Shown here: positions 28,513 to 42,102 of the stretch, piece after piece
Layout: every line of letters starts with the position of its first letter
Position numbering within the stretch: position 1 is the stretch's first letter
From: Chelonoidis abingdonii
Taxonomy: Eukaryota; Chordata; Testudines; Testudinidae
Reading direction: 5' to 3'
DNA length: 64,000 nt
Assembly (NCBI RefSeq): GCF_003597395.2
Contig: NC_133777.1
Span: 10,713,571 to 10,777,570 of the forward strand
Program-made: the position numbers and the translations under genes
Notes under the pieces: generated by a model
Seen by the model: the letters and a program-made list of their open reading frames with translations, nothing else
Told to the model about the DNA's origin: nothing
The model's database searches: none

Positions 28513-28797
28513 AGGAGCTGTGAGATATCAGACTGCATGCAGCTTGCATCTCACTGGCAATATCTTTTTATCTCAGCTGATAGCAGATAACTGAGGCTGG
28601 GCATGTTTTTGGGATGGAATGTTCTAGGCCATAGCATTACCATGACAGAGTTAAATTGAAAGGCAACGCACATTTTAAGCTAATAAAAAACAATTGTTAA
28701 TTTCACAAAGCTTAATTTACTTGTGGGACTCACTGCCACAAGATATTAATGAGACTAAGATTTTAGTAGGATTCAGAATGGGATTAGAGATTGAGAC

Positions 28798-28898
28798 TGG
28801 GATTTTCAGAAGAGCCTATGAGAGTTAGGCATCCAAATCTCATTGCATTTCTGGAGGATTTGGACACCTAAATCGCTTAAGCTCCTTTGAAAATCCCA
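28798..28898. mobile_element. Palindromic MITE (TGGGATTTTCA ends)
   Basis: TGGGATTTTCA at 28798-28808 and TGAAAATCCCA at 28888-28898 are perfect inverted repeats bounding a 101-bp element; GAGTTAGGCATCCAAAT and ATTTGGACACCTAAAT near the centre also pair partly. This is a common amniote fold-back repeat. Confidence 0.7.
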
Positions 28899-29179
28899 CC
28901 TTTCTGAATAACATGAACAGCTGCAGTTACCTGAAGAGGGTAAATGTCGAGAAGGGATTAAAATGTCCATGCTTTAGGACATACACTGATAAGTAACTGC
29001 AGGATGTTAATAAAAGAACTTCCCCAATGGGCTTATACTAGAGCCTACTTATTCATTATAGGGGTTTACGCTTTCTCTACAGCCCCAGCACTGGCCACTA
29101 TCAGACTCAGGCTCCTGGACTGGGTGGACTGTGGATCTGACCTGTTAGAGCAGTTCCTAGGATCTCATACAGCACAGTG

Positions 29180-29400
29180 CTGACATTGTCCTGATAGTTC
29201 AATGGTCTAAGATTAGAGCACAGAACTGTGAGTGAGGGATGCCCAGATCTTCCACTGAGCAGGCCCAACTCACACAGCCAGTTTGTGCCTCAGTTTACTG
29301 ATCTGTAAATCAAATGCAATTACAAATGTCCAGTGGAACAGCCTAATTAATGCTTGCCCAGGGCTTCGAATATTTCAGATTGAAACGCTGATATTACTAA
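29180..29400 (+). mobile_element. MIR-type SINE relic
   Basis: A tRNA-like GATAGTTCAATGGTCTAAG head, then CAGTTTGTGCCTCAGTTTAC, GATCTGTAAATC and a TTAATGCTTGCCCAGGGCTT tail suggest an old, decayed MIR. Confidence 0.45.
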
Positions 29401-32400
29401 CGGCTGAAATTATTTACTAATGAGGCCAACTAGACATCCCCAGAGAGCTGGAGGGGCACAAACTCTGCTTGCACACTGCATTTAGGCCATGGATTTGCTC
29501 GTGTACAAGGCAGGGCAAAAGTGCTGCGTGATGACATCGCAGTTTATGGCATTGAGCGTGGAGGATGGCCTCATTGTCATGAGAGTAATTGGCCCTTGTA
29601 ACCAGTGATGGGAGTCGGGAGACTTTCACTGTTGATGGCCTGATATTCCATTCAGTGCTGACTTCCCTAAATGGGGAGCCCCTGGATTCCAGTTCTTCTC
29701 TGTCCTCCGCCGGACCGGTTCCCCTCCCTACAGCTTTTCCAGAGCGGAGTCAGGAGTAGGGAGCAGGGAGGCTGGGTCAGGCAGGCTGGGGGCAGGGGTC
29801 CCAGTGGGAGCTTGGGCATGTTGGCTCTTCTTCCTCTCAGCCTGCTGCACCTGTCAATGACCAAATCTCTTTTACCGCCTTCTCATTGCATCCCTGCTCA
29901 GCTCCACAATAAACATTTAAGGAATCAGCTGGTTCCCAGGTGACGTTCACCAGTCCCCAAAGGGTTAAAGGATTTGATGGCATGTGCTATAGCATGGATA
30001 CCAACCTGTTGGGGTGATGCCACACTTTTGGATGCAAGTGTTAAGGTTGGGAACCTGCAGGGAATGAGTTCCCCAGCCCATTACGGACAAGGCAGAGGTA
30101 GCAGTAGCAAGAAATGGCATCTGGTAGGTTTCTGATGCCCTGAGTCCTGGACAAATGGGCCCAGGAAGGGCAGGACCAGGACATAAGGGAGGGATGAAGT
30201 GGAAGCAGGTGGAGGTGCTGCGTAGTCAGACTATTGGCCTTGGACACTCCACACTTCACCCCAGCCCCCCCCACTTCACCCACATGTGCTGGCTGAGTGG
30301 GAGTCACAGACACCCCATGGCTGCCTGCCCTCTCCCACCCCTTTTTCTGTCAGGCTGTGACATGAACTCAAGGGGGAGGGAGGCACTATGGCCCCAAGGT
30401 CCTTCCTGGGTCCTGCACAGAGAGCAGGTGGCCCATCAGACGGGCTCAGCTGTGCCCAGGCGGCCTGCAGCTCACTGCCACATGGAAGACTCCATTCCAT
30501 CACAGGCCTGGGTCCCAAGGATCCTGCCACAATAATTCCCTTAGCAGCCACAGGCAGGGACATTGTAGGGCCCCAGCACCTGTTGCTTTAACGCCCAGAT
30601 GTTCCTGTAGATTCACATGTGATGCAGTTGCTAGGCCAGCTCCTGCCCTCATTTACGTGCATGCAACTGAAAGCAGAGTTGGTTATGCACTCAGTGCAGT
30701 CCCTGTTTTGGGTATTTGCTTTCTTCCTTGGTACAGTCACCATGTGCAGTCACTGAGCCAGGCTGTGTGCTGTGGTTATTTAATGACTCTGGTCACTGGA
30801 GATGCTTTCTTGGTACAGTCACTTCCAGTCTGTCTGTGCGATTAATGGGCACAGCTTCTGTGTGTGGTTTCCAAATGCAGCTCGCAGCGTCTCCAGCCTT
30901 CGTCACTTTCATTGGCTTCCTCTCCATCTCCAGAACTAATTCAAAATTACCCTTCTGCTTTCCAGAGCTCTCCACGAACCAGTGCTGCTCTCTCTCTTTG
31001 GCCTCACCCATCCACACCCCTGGGCATCCCCCGGCCTCTTCTCTGCCACTTGCCTGCAGCTCTTGGCAGAGAGAGGCTGGTGTCCCCCTCCTACTGACCT
31101 CCAGCCCCCTGCCCTGCATCAACCTGGAACTGAAGCCAGAGTCTCTTTAAATGTTTTAAATACTTTTGTCTCTTCAGACCCTTCCAGGAGAAAGAGGAGG
31201 CCAAGAAGACGGACAGGTCATGTTCAGACCTCAGCCTTGATTTCGCTGGGGTTGCGTGTGTTTCATTGGGGTTGCATGGGGCTGCAATGGAGGTTAGAAG
31301 TCCATGGACATACAATATAGAAGCCATGCAGATTCAATTCCAGCCTCCCTCCGGTGAACAGCACTGGCCCAGGGGACTGACGCACCACCCCTACAGAAGT
31401 CCCCAGTGCAGGGGACATTTTGGACAAGACAGGGGCATACTGCCAGAGGGAAGAGTGAGTTGAGGCATGGCTGGGGTAGTTCTGCACCACAAGCCCCGTA
31501 AGGGCAGTGAGAGGTAGAAGTTAGGGCCACCTTAGCCTCTGCCCTGGCAGTTCCTAAATAGGGGAGACTCACACTATCACCTTGCAGTCCTCGTGCCAGC
31601 CCTAGTGCTGGTGCAGGAATGAACTGGGCTGAAAGAATAATGGGAATCTCACTCCCGGCTCTTCCCTCTTTGAAATAAGCCTCAGTGTCTCTCCCCTTAG
31701 TGCTGTCCCACAGGGACATGCACCTCCAGCCTGCTCCTTATGCAGAGTACAGCTGCAGGGAGCTGAGAGAATCCCAAGTCTCTACTCCAGATTGCCCAAG
31801 AGTTCCTGAGTTGCCACTCTAAAGGCCCCATTCTTTGTGCTGTGATCAGATGGGGTTACTGGGTAGGCCCATGGCAGTCCTACCCTCTACAATCACGAGT
31901 GCCATTTGTATGTCACTGAGGCTTCATTATGCTCTTGACAAGCTTCATCTAAATGTTGGCTTCTCCCAGGCCCCTGGGATAACTGGCTTTTCTCTGGCCC
32001 CCATAGTTCTCGGCTTCTTCCAGACTTTGAGGTCCCCAGCTGGGCAGTCTGTGATTTGTCAAAGGACTGAAAATAGGTGAATTGGTGAGGTGATATTTAG
32101 TCAGAGCTTTCCCCTGCCATTCCTTTGTAGTCCCAGCAAGACCCTTCTCTACTGCAAACCACAGAATTTGCCTGCCCCTTTCCCATTCACCTTGCAAAGG
32201 GCCATAAAGTAACTTCATTTTTCATTGAATGTTAGTTTAAACAGGCATCTAACTGCTCAGACTTTGCATGATTTCAGGGAGCTCTTTACTGGAGTAGAAG
32301 AGAGGCTGATATTGCTTTGTGATGGGGGTAGCAGTTGGGGGGTGGAAGACAGGATTAAAACAACTCATTAGAATTTCTGGTTTTGGAAAGCTCACAAAAA

Positions 32401-33465
32401 TATTGTATGTAGCATGACTAATGCAGTGCAAATATCAGCCTCGGTCTGTGTTTAGGGGCTCTCCCTCTGCTAGCAACAAGCTGGCCCCCTTTTAAGGCAA
32501 CAAGATACAATGAGAGGCACAATGCATGAATTCCAATGTGGAATGCTAATTGTTCCCCATTCACTGCTGTTAATTGCTCAGCTGAAATGATTCAGTGCAC
32601 TGGGCTGGAGCCCACATTTTTCAAATTTAACTGGAAATTAAAAGCTGACACCAGAAAATATAACAAGCTAATAGAACCAGGAGTTGAGAACCCAACCAGA
32701 GAGAGAGGGATACTGCATCAGCCTTCCAACCTCATCTGCAAGGGACTCTCTGAAGCTAGTAGCTGGCTAGAAAGGGACAACACCTTTCAGCATGCTAGAT
32801 TTCATGGTATGGAACTGTTTAGCCCCAGTGGGAGAGAGCAGAGGTTTGAGGTGCCTTACCCATTGCAGGATAGAAGGAATGGGAAAGGCTAAATGGAGAC
32901 ATGCTCCCTCTAACCAGAAACAGTTGAAAGAGATCAGGCATTTTCTTCCAGCTGTCCCAATGACCACTATGAGGGTAATACCCAGTTGAAACCCATTTAA
33001 CTCTTCACCTTAGTCCATGACTAGCAGATGCTGAGCTGTAGCAGATACAATGGTTTCATCAGCCCATGGAAATGGGGTAAGGAGGCAAGTGCAGGAAGTG
33101 GCTTAGTTTAAAAGATCTGTTTGTCTAACTGCTCACCATTTTGTACCTTCTCGGGAAACTAGAAGTTTAACTATATTCTTCCTCTTGCAGGTATTCATGT
33201 AAAACAGCTTCCACAGATTAATGCATGTGGACACTTTGGCCTTTGCTGCATTGGACTCCAGTGTGTGTGTGCTTCCTTTTTAAAGAGATCAGGGTGAGCA
33301 GATGATTGAGATGGAGCCTGCATTCACCAACATTTCCTCAGAGCAGATCCCAGGCGCCCTGGGATAGTCTATATAAACAGTTGCCTCTGTATCCTTTGGG
33401 GTATATTTGTGGAACTCCATCGACCGCAATGCCAATTTACACCCAGAGGAAATTTGACCCTGTGT

Positions 33466-33516
33466 GTGAAATCCTGGCTCCATTGGAATCAGTGGGAGTT
33501 TTAGCCAGGATTTCAC
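33466..33516. repeat. Small palindromic element (51 bp)
   Basis: GTGAAATCCTGGC and GCCAGGATTTCAC are perfect 13-bp inverted repeats around a CTCCATTGGAATCAGTGGGAG-type core. Confidence 0.7.
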
Positions 33517-34761
33517 CCTACATGTCCAAAGCCCCAATCCACACAGGGCGAAAAGAGACTGCTGCTGAGCAGGAAAACTACCAGGCAAGGGACGGAGTTA
33601 ACAACCTATCCCCTAGAGAAGAATATGGTTTCTTATCAGTACCACTGGGGAACTGTGTCATCGCAAACTCAGTGCAAAGCCGCTGACTATGTTTACACTC
33701 CTGCTTTTGCGATTAAAGCACAGGATCGTCTTGGGAGCTTCACAGAAGCCACTCATCTCCTCCATGCAAGCAGGGTTTACTATTGACTCCCTGTCTTTCC
33801 TCCCCATCCTTCCTAAGGATAGATCCTTCCTCATCTCCCAGATATCCATGGTCCCTGGTAAGCCTGCATCCAGTCTGTGCAGTTATCTAGAGCAGAAAAA
33901 ACAGCTAGTATAGAGGAATCACTTTGCCCATCACTGAAGTGCTGCCATCTCTGGAGTGAAATCCAGCAACACTACAAGGTATCTCTTTATAAAGGCAAAT
34001 TGGGTGGCTCCAGTAGCTGAGAATTCCTTCCATGGGGTTCATAGCTCACCTTACATGACACCACAGGATTACTGTGGTTGGCAAGAAGTTGCCTGCCTTG
34101 CCTATGCCAGAGAAACTTGATTTACCATTTGCAGTTTGGTGCCTCTTGCATGCATGTAACCCACTACTTTTCCATGTGCATAATGTTCCCAGTGGTGCAC
34201 ACAGGCAACCATGCAACTCTTTAGATGAGCCTTGCCCTAATCAAAACTAATGGCTGTGTGGTTCTCCCTTGTGGCAGTCTCCCCGGTGCAGAGCCAGCTC
34301 TTCTCCTAGGCAGCGTTATTGTGCCAGGTCTGGGGACTAAGCTCAATCATTCAAGTGTGACACAGCAGTATTGTGGTGCTGCTCTAAATGCAAACCTCAG
34401 TGCAACCTAAACTACAGTGGTGCTACTGACACCTCCATAACATATGTGCTTGGATCGCACCTTTCATCTGGATGCACTTTATGGACTGATTGCACATGAT
34501 GTGGGCAGCATAATTCTTCCCTCAGCAACCTAGTGAGGTATCACCTGTGGCTGGCTCCACCTTCTCCTTTGGGGTGATGTGTGTGGCCCTTGCACAAGTT
34601 TTCGGGGGGTGGATGGCTCCTTCCTTCCCACCTAGCTTCCCACAAGGGCCACTGACATTCTGGCATATGGTATATTGGACTCACTTTGCCCATCACTAAA
34701 ATGCAGCCACCTCTGGAGTGGAACCCAGCAATAGCTTCACACCACACAGCAATGTTATGAG

Positions 34762-34885
34762 TAGGGTGACTAGACAGAAAGTGTGAAAAATCAGGACAGA
34801 GGACGGGGAGTAATAGATGCCTATATCACAAAAAGCCCCAAATATCGGGACTGTCCCTATAAAATTGGGACATCTGGTCACTCTA
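34762..34885 (-). mobile_element. TIR MITE, family 'GGGTGACCAGAT', copy 2
   Basis: Bounded by TAGGGTGACTAGACAG and CATCTGGTCACTCTA and reading in reverse relative to copy 1 (GTGTGAAAAATCAGG first). The internal sequence agrees with copies 1 and 3. Confidence 0.75.
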
Positions 34886-35236
34886 GTTAGGAGGCACTTT
34901 AGGACGTGAAGAACAGGTTATCCATTTGAAACTAGCAGTGCAGAACAGACCGGAGAATAAAGTCGCAGGCTGGGCTTAAGGGAGCCTACAGGTGCGAGAA
35001 GGGCATATGTTCCTGTTCTGCAGCACTTGGCTGCAGCAGTGAACGTTTGTATGCTTTGGAAGAAGGGTGGTGAAAGCAAGATCAGATGGGTGAGTGCATC
35101 TCACTGGGCATATCCATGTTACTTATGATTGTCTCTAGACTGGATAATTGAGGCCATTAATGGAACTTACCCTGTGGTCAGATACTCCATTTTAGCCAAT
35201 TACAGTCCCGGCTGTGTGTGCATCCTACCAGCCAAG

Positions 35237-35359
35237 TAGGGTTGCCAGTTTTGGTTGGAGGTATTCCTGGAGGTTTCATCACAAGGCATAAATTCTAATT
35301 AGAGATTAATCTGTAATTCCTGGAGACTCCAGGGCAATCCTGGATGATTGGCAACCCTA
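35237..35359. mobile_element. Fold-back MITE (TAGGGTTGCCA ends)
   Basis: TAGGGTTGCCAG at the left pairs with TTGGCAACCCTA at the right. The middle holds CTAATTAGAGATTAATCT, itself nearly palindromic, and the two GGTATTCCTGGAGG and CCTGGAGACTCCAGG stretches. It is a 123-bp non-coding element. Confidence 0.75.
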
Positions 35360-36069
35360 CAACCAAGATTAAAACCAAGACTCTGATGGGTCACTGAGAG
35401 CTGCTATACCAGGTGGAAGTCTTCATGGAAACTCAGCTGGTAGGAAGTGTGCTAAATATCACTTTGCTGGAAGCTAATCTTGCATTTATCAGAGACAGAG
35501 GAAGGCAGAACACAGATCATGTTTGAGCATATATGATCATCAGTGAATACAGTGGATATGACCGTGGAGAAATCCTAAGAAAAACCATTCATTTCTGGCT
35601 ATGTGGGAATGCAGGTGATGGCAAATTCCCTGCCACATTTGTACTGTAACAAGGGTGAGCAAGTCCCTACACTCATTAAAAGGAGCACACCCATTCCTTA
35701 AGTCAAGTCTACTCACAAATATGTTGTTTGCATTATAAAGGGATTTATTCCAAAGAAAGGCTCCAGAGTGAAAAAGTACTGCTGCGTGTCTCTTTTTTTT
35801 TTTTTAAAATCTATGTAAATGCAAATTGAATACTTGTAAGTCAATATCTGCTCTTGTGATATTGGCATGCACTGAAATAGTTTCTCAACAGAAACATATT
35901 GTAACACAGCTGCTCCTGGATCTGGCTAGTTGAGAAGTACTCAGCTCCAATTGTAAAACTCCATTAAAACTGTATTAGTTTAAAGCCCTCGGGGAGTCGA
36001 AATCTTTTATGACAAGTCCTTCTCTCCGTTCAAATCCATCAGAGTTAACTCAGAATAGAAGAGCCCCTT

Positions 36070-36191
36070 GGGGAAGGGGTTTCAGAGTAGCAGCCATGTT
36101 AGTCTGTATCTGCAAAAAGAAAGCTTATGCTCAAATAAATTTGTTAGTCTCTAAGGTGCCACAAGTACTCCTGTTCTTTTTGGGGAAGGGG
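36070..36191. mobile_element. Rearranged (twin-primed) interspersed repeat with target-site duplication
   Basis: A GGTTTCAGAGTAGCAGCC start (36078 on) is followed after CAAAAAGA by AAGCTTATGCTCAAATAAAT, TTGTTAGTCTCTAAGGTGCC and ACAAGTACTCCTGTTCTTTT. In the usual turtle repeat the second part reads in the opposite orientation. GGGGAAGGGG occurs at both borders (36070-36079 and 36182-36191), and the matching TT before each extends it to 12 bp, so the whole composite arrived as one insertion. Confidence 0.6.
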
Positions 36192-36417
36192 ATAGTTTGA
36201 GCCCCAAACACACACAACTCAGAACAAATCTACGCAGCAACAAGATGAACTTTCAGAAAATTCCTTCAGAAAATGAATGCTTTTTGAAGAGTAGCCAAAT
36301 GAACACCCCAGAGGAAATGGGCTTGAATATTGTTTCTTGTACCTGCAGATTCCTAGGCCAAAATGTTCAACCATGGCCACTGATTTGAGGTGGCTATGTT
36401 CCTGCTTGCTCTTCAGC

Positions 36418-36540
36418 ACCTAGAGGGCCCAATTGAGATCGGGGCCCCATTGTGCCAGGTGCTGTGCATACATATGGTAAAATACAGTCTTGGCCCAAAC
36501 AGATTCTAATCTAATCAGACAAGTGGAAGCCAGTGGGCCA
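36418..36540 (+). repeat. Reptile interspersed repeat fragment (LINE-derived, family not assigned)
   Basis: GATCGGGGCCCCATTGTGCC, AGGTGCTGTGCATACATATG and AACAGATTCTAATCTAATCA form the part that normally precedes the sequence seen at 26925-27095. Confidence 0.45.
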
Positions 36541-37407
36541 GTCTGTTGGCCCAGGAAAGTAAACTAAAGCTCCCAACACCGATTCAGGCCAAGACCCTTT
36601 CCCCAGGGCTGGCTTTATTTGCAAACAGTAGTACAAGTAGGGTGGTACTCTCCAGTATGCAGTACTGGCAAGAGATTTTTAGGGGACACGGGGTACTGGA
36701 AAGACTTGGGGCTAGCACCGCCTTCCAGGGGAAGGGTGCGGCTGCGCTCTGCTTCTTAAAGGAACAGAACACAGCTAGGGAGGGCATTAATTCTTTATAT
36801 GGCTTTAACAGCACAATGCATATTGTTTAAGTCTTTGTTTAAGTTTGTTAGCAAATGTATTGTGCTGTTAAATTGGTCAAAAGTCCTCAATTGTGTGTGG
36901 GGGGGGCTGAAGATGTTTAAACAGTTTTTTTTATTCTGTTTCTCCCCATTGGTCTGAATTATCCACAACATTCATACTGCATCACATCAAGTCCAAACCA
37001 TTAGAGGAATGCCTCTGCTTGCACTGACCAGAGGATGTTTGGATTCTGATGTCAGCCCAGTTCTGCAGCCTGACAGGAATCAGGTGTTGTCCGCAGTGTA
37101 CATAGAATTCTTCCTTGCAGCCAAACTAGTTTAACATGCATTTTGCTAACTGGAACTGGAGAAGCAAAACAGAGAAAACAAATGCCTCATTTTCCAGCTT
37201 TGTTGGTGAGAGAACTATAAGTGAAGATTATAATGCCAGACACTGACGACCTTAAACCAGCTGCCTCAGGAATCGGCCAAGAACTTTGCTGAAAATATGT
37301 CTCTCATCTTAGCAATGGAGCATCAGCCCACCTTTATTTGATCTGACAGCTCCTTGTGATCTGACAGCTCAGGCATTGTCAGTTTCATCTAGAACAATTT
37401 ACAAACT

Positions 37408-37520
37408 TGGAACCTAATCCTGTAAACCCTTAATCATTTGATCAATCCCATTGAAGACAATGGGACTATTTGTATGTCTATGGACCGCTTTTGTGGTAAG
37501 GGTTTCAGGAGTCTGTTCTG
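37408..37520. repeat. Palindromic reptile repeat
   Basis: AACCTAATCCTGTAAACCCT at the left is partly complementary to the AAGGGTTTCAGGAGTCTG end, around the centre TCCCATTGAAGACAATGGGA (37446-37465). It is decayed. Confidence 0.45.
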
Positions 37521-40500
37521 TTCCTATAAAGGAAGTTGAATCTCCCATTGAAATGCAATGTTTGGGTCCAATATCATAAAGCAGTTTAGGATACAGTTCT
37601 ACTTAAAATTTGTCTTTTAATAAGTCATACATATGCTGAAATGACTCCTCACCCAACTCCCATATTCCATATAAACAGACTGAAATACTACATATCTTGG
37701 GGGGCAAGTGAGCAGTTAAGCATGTTGATGTCTGTATAAGCAAACACCCATTTCATCACCGTACTGGAAAATGTAGCTGAACTTAATTTTCTATGGAATG
37801 TGAAGAAAGTTTAACAGCCCCATTTGTTTTCTGTGGTAATCAGTGTGAGCCTGAAAAAAGTTACCTGCCTTCTAAGAGTGAAGAATCAGTCCACACTTAC
37901 TGAAAAAAAATTCTTTCCAACTGGTGTTCGGAAGAGTGCTACAAGACACATACATAACCTCATGCGCAGAGGGCGGAGAGGAGACCCTCCCACATTATGA
38001 CCAGCAAAAAAAAAAAAAGAAATAATCAAATCCCAAAGAGGCAGAGGTTCACAGATTTGCAAACCTGAAAACCTGTGTTATGCTTTAAACCACCTCAGCA
38101 CGTACCAGGTTTATGAACATTAAAAATTAACGGCAAAGGAACACTGAAGCCCATTAACCTGAATGCGTGCCAGCCAGTATGCCCTCACGGACTAAAGATG
38201 TGGTCACACCTGAACAGCTGAAAATTAACCTTCCCCTTTTAAGCTAAACAGAGTCATGTCACTGGCTCCATCTCTATCGTTACATAACAGATAACAAAAC
38301 TCCAGTGGGGCATGGTGCTGGCACATAGGGTCTCAGGAACATAGTGTGATTTTTCAGAATCTCTTTTGGGAATGTAGTTATGTAGGTGAAATAGCTGGTA
38401 CTTATGATTATGCTATTTCTATGCATGTTTATTCATCTTGGTATCTAAAGTTATGAATATTAGCTCTGTTTACTACGTTTGCTCCTGTGGTAACGCCCAC
38501 AAGGTATTTAGCCAGAACATGGAGAAAAATGTCAAGTTGAATGGCCCATGAAGGAACACTTAGCTCACAGTGGACCTTGGAAAATGCCTGTCTACACTTA
38601 ATGGACTTTTTGTGAATGTTCTAACTAGAACATGGGTGGGGGTGATGGACATGTAACTTGCCCATGTGACTCCAAACACCTCTTCCACAGTAAGAACAGA
38701 TTTTCCTTTACTTGGCCCTTGGCAGCAGCTAAAAGGCCCTGGCCTGGAAATATATCCATTGTGCCTCTTTCCTGCTCCAGCCTCTGGACTATGAACATCT
38801 ACTAATGGGAGCATTCTAACCAAGGGACTGAGGACTTTAAGGTAATCTGAAGCCTTCGTATTTCCTTGATCCTTTGCAGATGGACTTATGAGTTGGATAT
38901 GGTACTAAAACTGTTCCAGCCTCATTGATTGCTGATTTCTCCCTTACAATGGACAAAGATTAGATGTCTGCTGACTTTCTCATATGAGCCAGCAGCCTTT
39001 GATACCTGTGGTAAAAGCAACACAGCTCTTGCTTGAGTGGTTTTGTTCTTTCCTCTCCAAATGTTAAAGCCCAAACTCCTTTTGATCTTAATGGGAACAG
39101 GATTTGGCCCCAAGAGATCAGAGAATGTGATTTTGATCAATTGCTTATCAGTCCAGAGACAGTTCTCATGCATGTTCTGCCAGGCTGATTTCGATTGCCT
39201 CTCCTCCATGTCATGCTGAGGAAAATAATAAAACAGTTTGGGCTGTAGTTCTATCAAGATGCACATGGCACAGACAGTTCTATGCCTCTTTTCCATCAAA
39301 CCCAGATGGTGCAGCATCTTTGCTTTCCTAGTGCCTGGCGGAGAGCAGTACTTCGATAAAGGCAAGCTGGCAGCAGCTTAGTTTGGACATAAGGGAGGCA
39401 CTGATAGTGTGTTAAGGGAAAGGGGGGTGATTGTCCTTCCTATCCTTCTTTTATTTAAGAAGTTTTCAGTTTGGGGTGCTGCTGGATCCTCAATGACACC
39501 TGGAAGTACAGGGGGCACCCGGGGCCCAAAGCATCATTTTACAACTGCATCTGTTACAACTGCATCTGTTACAACTGCAATTTTAGCCAGGTAAGGGGGG
39601 TGTTGGATAGGACAGAGAGAGCCTGGCGGCCTCTTATTGTCCTTGGACTAGAGAAAGAAAGAGTATCAATGTGGAATTCACAGCAAAGAGCTCAGGAGAA
39701 CAGGGCAGCAGAGAAACCAGGCCCTTCTGCTTCCTTCTTGATTTCACCCAAATAATACTTGGCATTAACATGAGGGATTTGTGCTTAAAACACACAGTCA
39801 TACCCACTTGACAGATTCATGTCAGAAGGCTGGGCAGGAGAGCTGTGTGTGAAGAAAGGATTGGTATAATTTAGATGAGAGATTTTCAGCCTGGGACTTG
39901 CAAACCCACGAGGAGTCAGACAGGTGACAGGGGGTCACAGTCACACTCCCTTCTCTTACTGCTAACTAGGAGGGAAGATCCTGTCTATCCCTGCTATAGA
40001 AAAGGTAGGAAACCACTGGTTCAGGTCCACACCACCTCCTGCAATGGATGATGATGGTCAATTTACAACTCGCTGGGTTGACAGGACAAGCAGCTCTGGT
40101 TACTTTCAGAAACTCGGGAGTGTGGTCTACCCTTCCCCAGACTGACCCATCACAGCGGCACAAAGTAGCAGCAGGTACAAATAAGAAACGTAGAGGACCA
40201 GCGATGATAAACCTTCCCAAGATGGCTGCCATCATGCTCTGTCCCTGGGCTGCCTCTCATTCCAGTCCTCTCAGTTCAAGCTTCTGATGTCTCAGTTACT
40301 TCTTGTGTATGTGGAATGCACTCCTGTTAACTCTGGCCATCCAGTCCATTCATAGGGTTCCTGCAAAATCTCTCAAGGGCAACAGAGGGTGTTTCTCCTC
40401 TTTTCACTTCAAGGAAACTCGTAAGCTAGTTTCACATTTGTTTTTGTTTTAAACTTGAGGCTTTGCAGATATTAAAATATAATCCAGGAGAATTTGCTTT

Positions 40501-42090
40501 GTGAGGGAACCATGTGGGATTATTTTTGGGAAGGAGGTCAATCAGGGGGCTGATCGGGGAAGGGGGGAGAGATTTTCATTTCCCCTCGGTGTCCCTTTGG
40601 GATCCATGTTTATTCTTGCCTAGAAACAATAGCAGCTGGTATGGGAACAAAGTCGGAGACATTCAAAATATTCCAGCTTTCACAGAGCCTCCTGAGTAGA
40701 GTGCGAAGCAGAAACACTAGTCCATGTCATCTTAGGAGACCAGGGATGGGAAAAGAAAAAGGAAATGGATGTTGGGAAGAAGCAACACAGGAATATCAAA
40801 GCTGTTTAGACCAGGCTGCTACTTCACAGACGACAGGACAATAGGGACCCGGGGAAGAAAAGCATTAAAACAAAAATTGCTTCTGCTATTGGGTGGTTGA
40901 ACCTGGTATAAAGAGTTAGTACTTTGTGGTATAAGTGAAGAGAAGAACAAAACACTGGGTATAGGAAGCCATGAGCCCTCTCCAAATCCAGAGACATGTT
41001 CAGGAGATAAACAAGAATTCTAGAAATGTAGAGAGGCTTAAGGTGATTACCCAACATATGAGGAAATAAGAGGAAAAACCAGATTGCAGTGACAGAGGAA
41101 GTGCTAAAAGGGCAGGCTGATAAGAGCAGTGAGGTTATCACAGCAGAAGTATTGTAGTAAGACTTTCCAAACATAGCTAAAAGACCAAGTTATGCTTACA
41201 CCCAGCTACAGAAGCTGTGTCCTGTTTTTTCAGTGATGTGCAGGCAGTGAAGGTCTTATTAGCCCAATATTTATATTTGATATGAACAGAGGGCCAGATT
41301 CAGCCCTGATGTGATTACACTGAAATCAGTGGAGTCATGCCAGGGTTGATCATTTGACCTATAATACTACTATACAGCACTAAGCATTTTTCTGTATTTT
41401 AAAGGGAAATGGCTAGTTTGATAAAAAATAATTAAGTATTATGTGGTGCAAGCTATTCCCTGGGTTTCAAAATGTGAGTGGCCCTGACTCGTAAATTCTT
41501 ATAGTTTGCATACGGACCTTACACTGTGTTGGGCAACCCATTTAATGGAAACAGCAGGATCTAGGGGCTTTGTCTACACTGTATTAATAGAGGCCCTTAT
41601 ACACTACACTTTTAGAAAGCGCGAGCCGCAGCCTTAGCTGAGGTCAAACTGTGTAGCTCTGCTGACTTTAGTACAGAGATACTGAGTGATAGCCACTAAG
41701 GGTCTCAGTCCTTGGGAATGTGGATTTGAAGCCATTCAAAACAGCCATTTCTCTTGACTGAATATCAGTATGGGACATGGACCAGAGTCAGAATGAATTT
41801 GAGAAAGACAAGCTGCCATCCTGGCTGTGAATTTAAGTATGATCCATAACATATGGTGAGATCACAGTTTCTGCTATGCTAAATCTCTGTTAGGACTGCA
41901 AGGGACGCTAGTGGGATGGTCTACAATCCACTATAAAGCCAAATGAGTTTGGGTCAGATGGTTTGTTTGGGTTCCTGATATTCCAGAGAATCAGGTTTGC
42001 TATTTATTTTGGATTCATCTAAGGTTGGCAGTTAGGAAGCATTCTGCCCATGTTGTCTGGTCAGTAGCAGTTGTATGTTCAGACTGCTCT
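37521..42090. other. Upstream flank block, no gene seen
   Basis: No recognisable exon. A 15-bp tandem repeat lies at 39541-39579. A fragment like other short reptile MITEs (TTTGTCTACACTGTATTAATA) lies near 41568. The rest appears unique and moderately AT-rich. Confidence 0.55.
39541..39579 (+). repeat. 15-bp tandem repeat, 2.6 copies
   Basis: ACAACTGCATCTGTT occurs twice without mismatch, followed by a partial third copy ACAACTGCA. Confidence 0.85.
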
Positions 42091-42102
42091 TGCTCTGCTA
42101 AG

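Larger units (their letters stand above)
27481..34761. other. Upstream flank block, no gene seen
   Basis: Contains a diverged duplication at 28350-28512, a palindromic element at 28798-28898, a MIR relic at 29180-29400 and a small palindrome at 33466-33516. The remaining sequence shows no splice-bounded open frame that I can support as an exon. Confidence 0.6.

Noticed and set aside
39541..39579. CRISPR-like direct repeats
   Set aside because: The units are adjacent without spacers and the genome is vertebrate; it is a simple tandem repeat.
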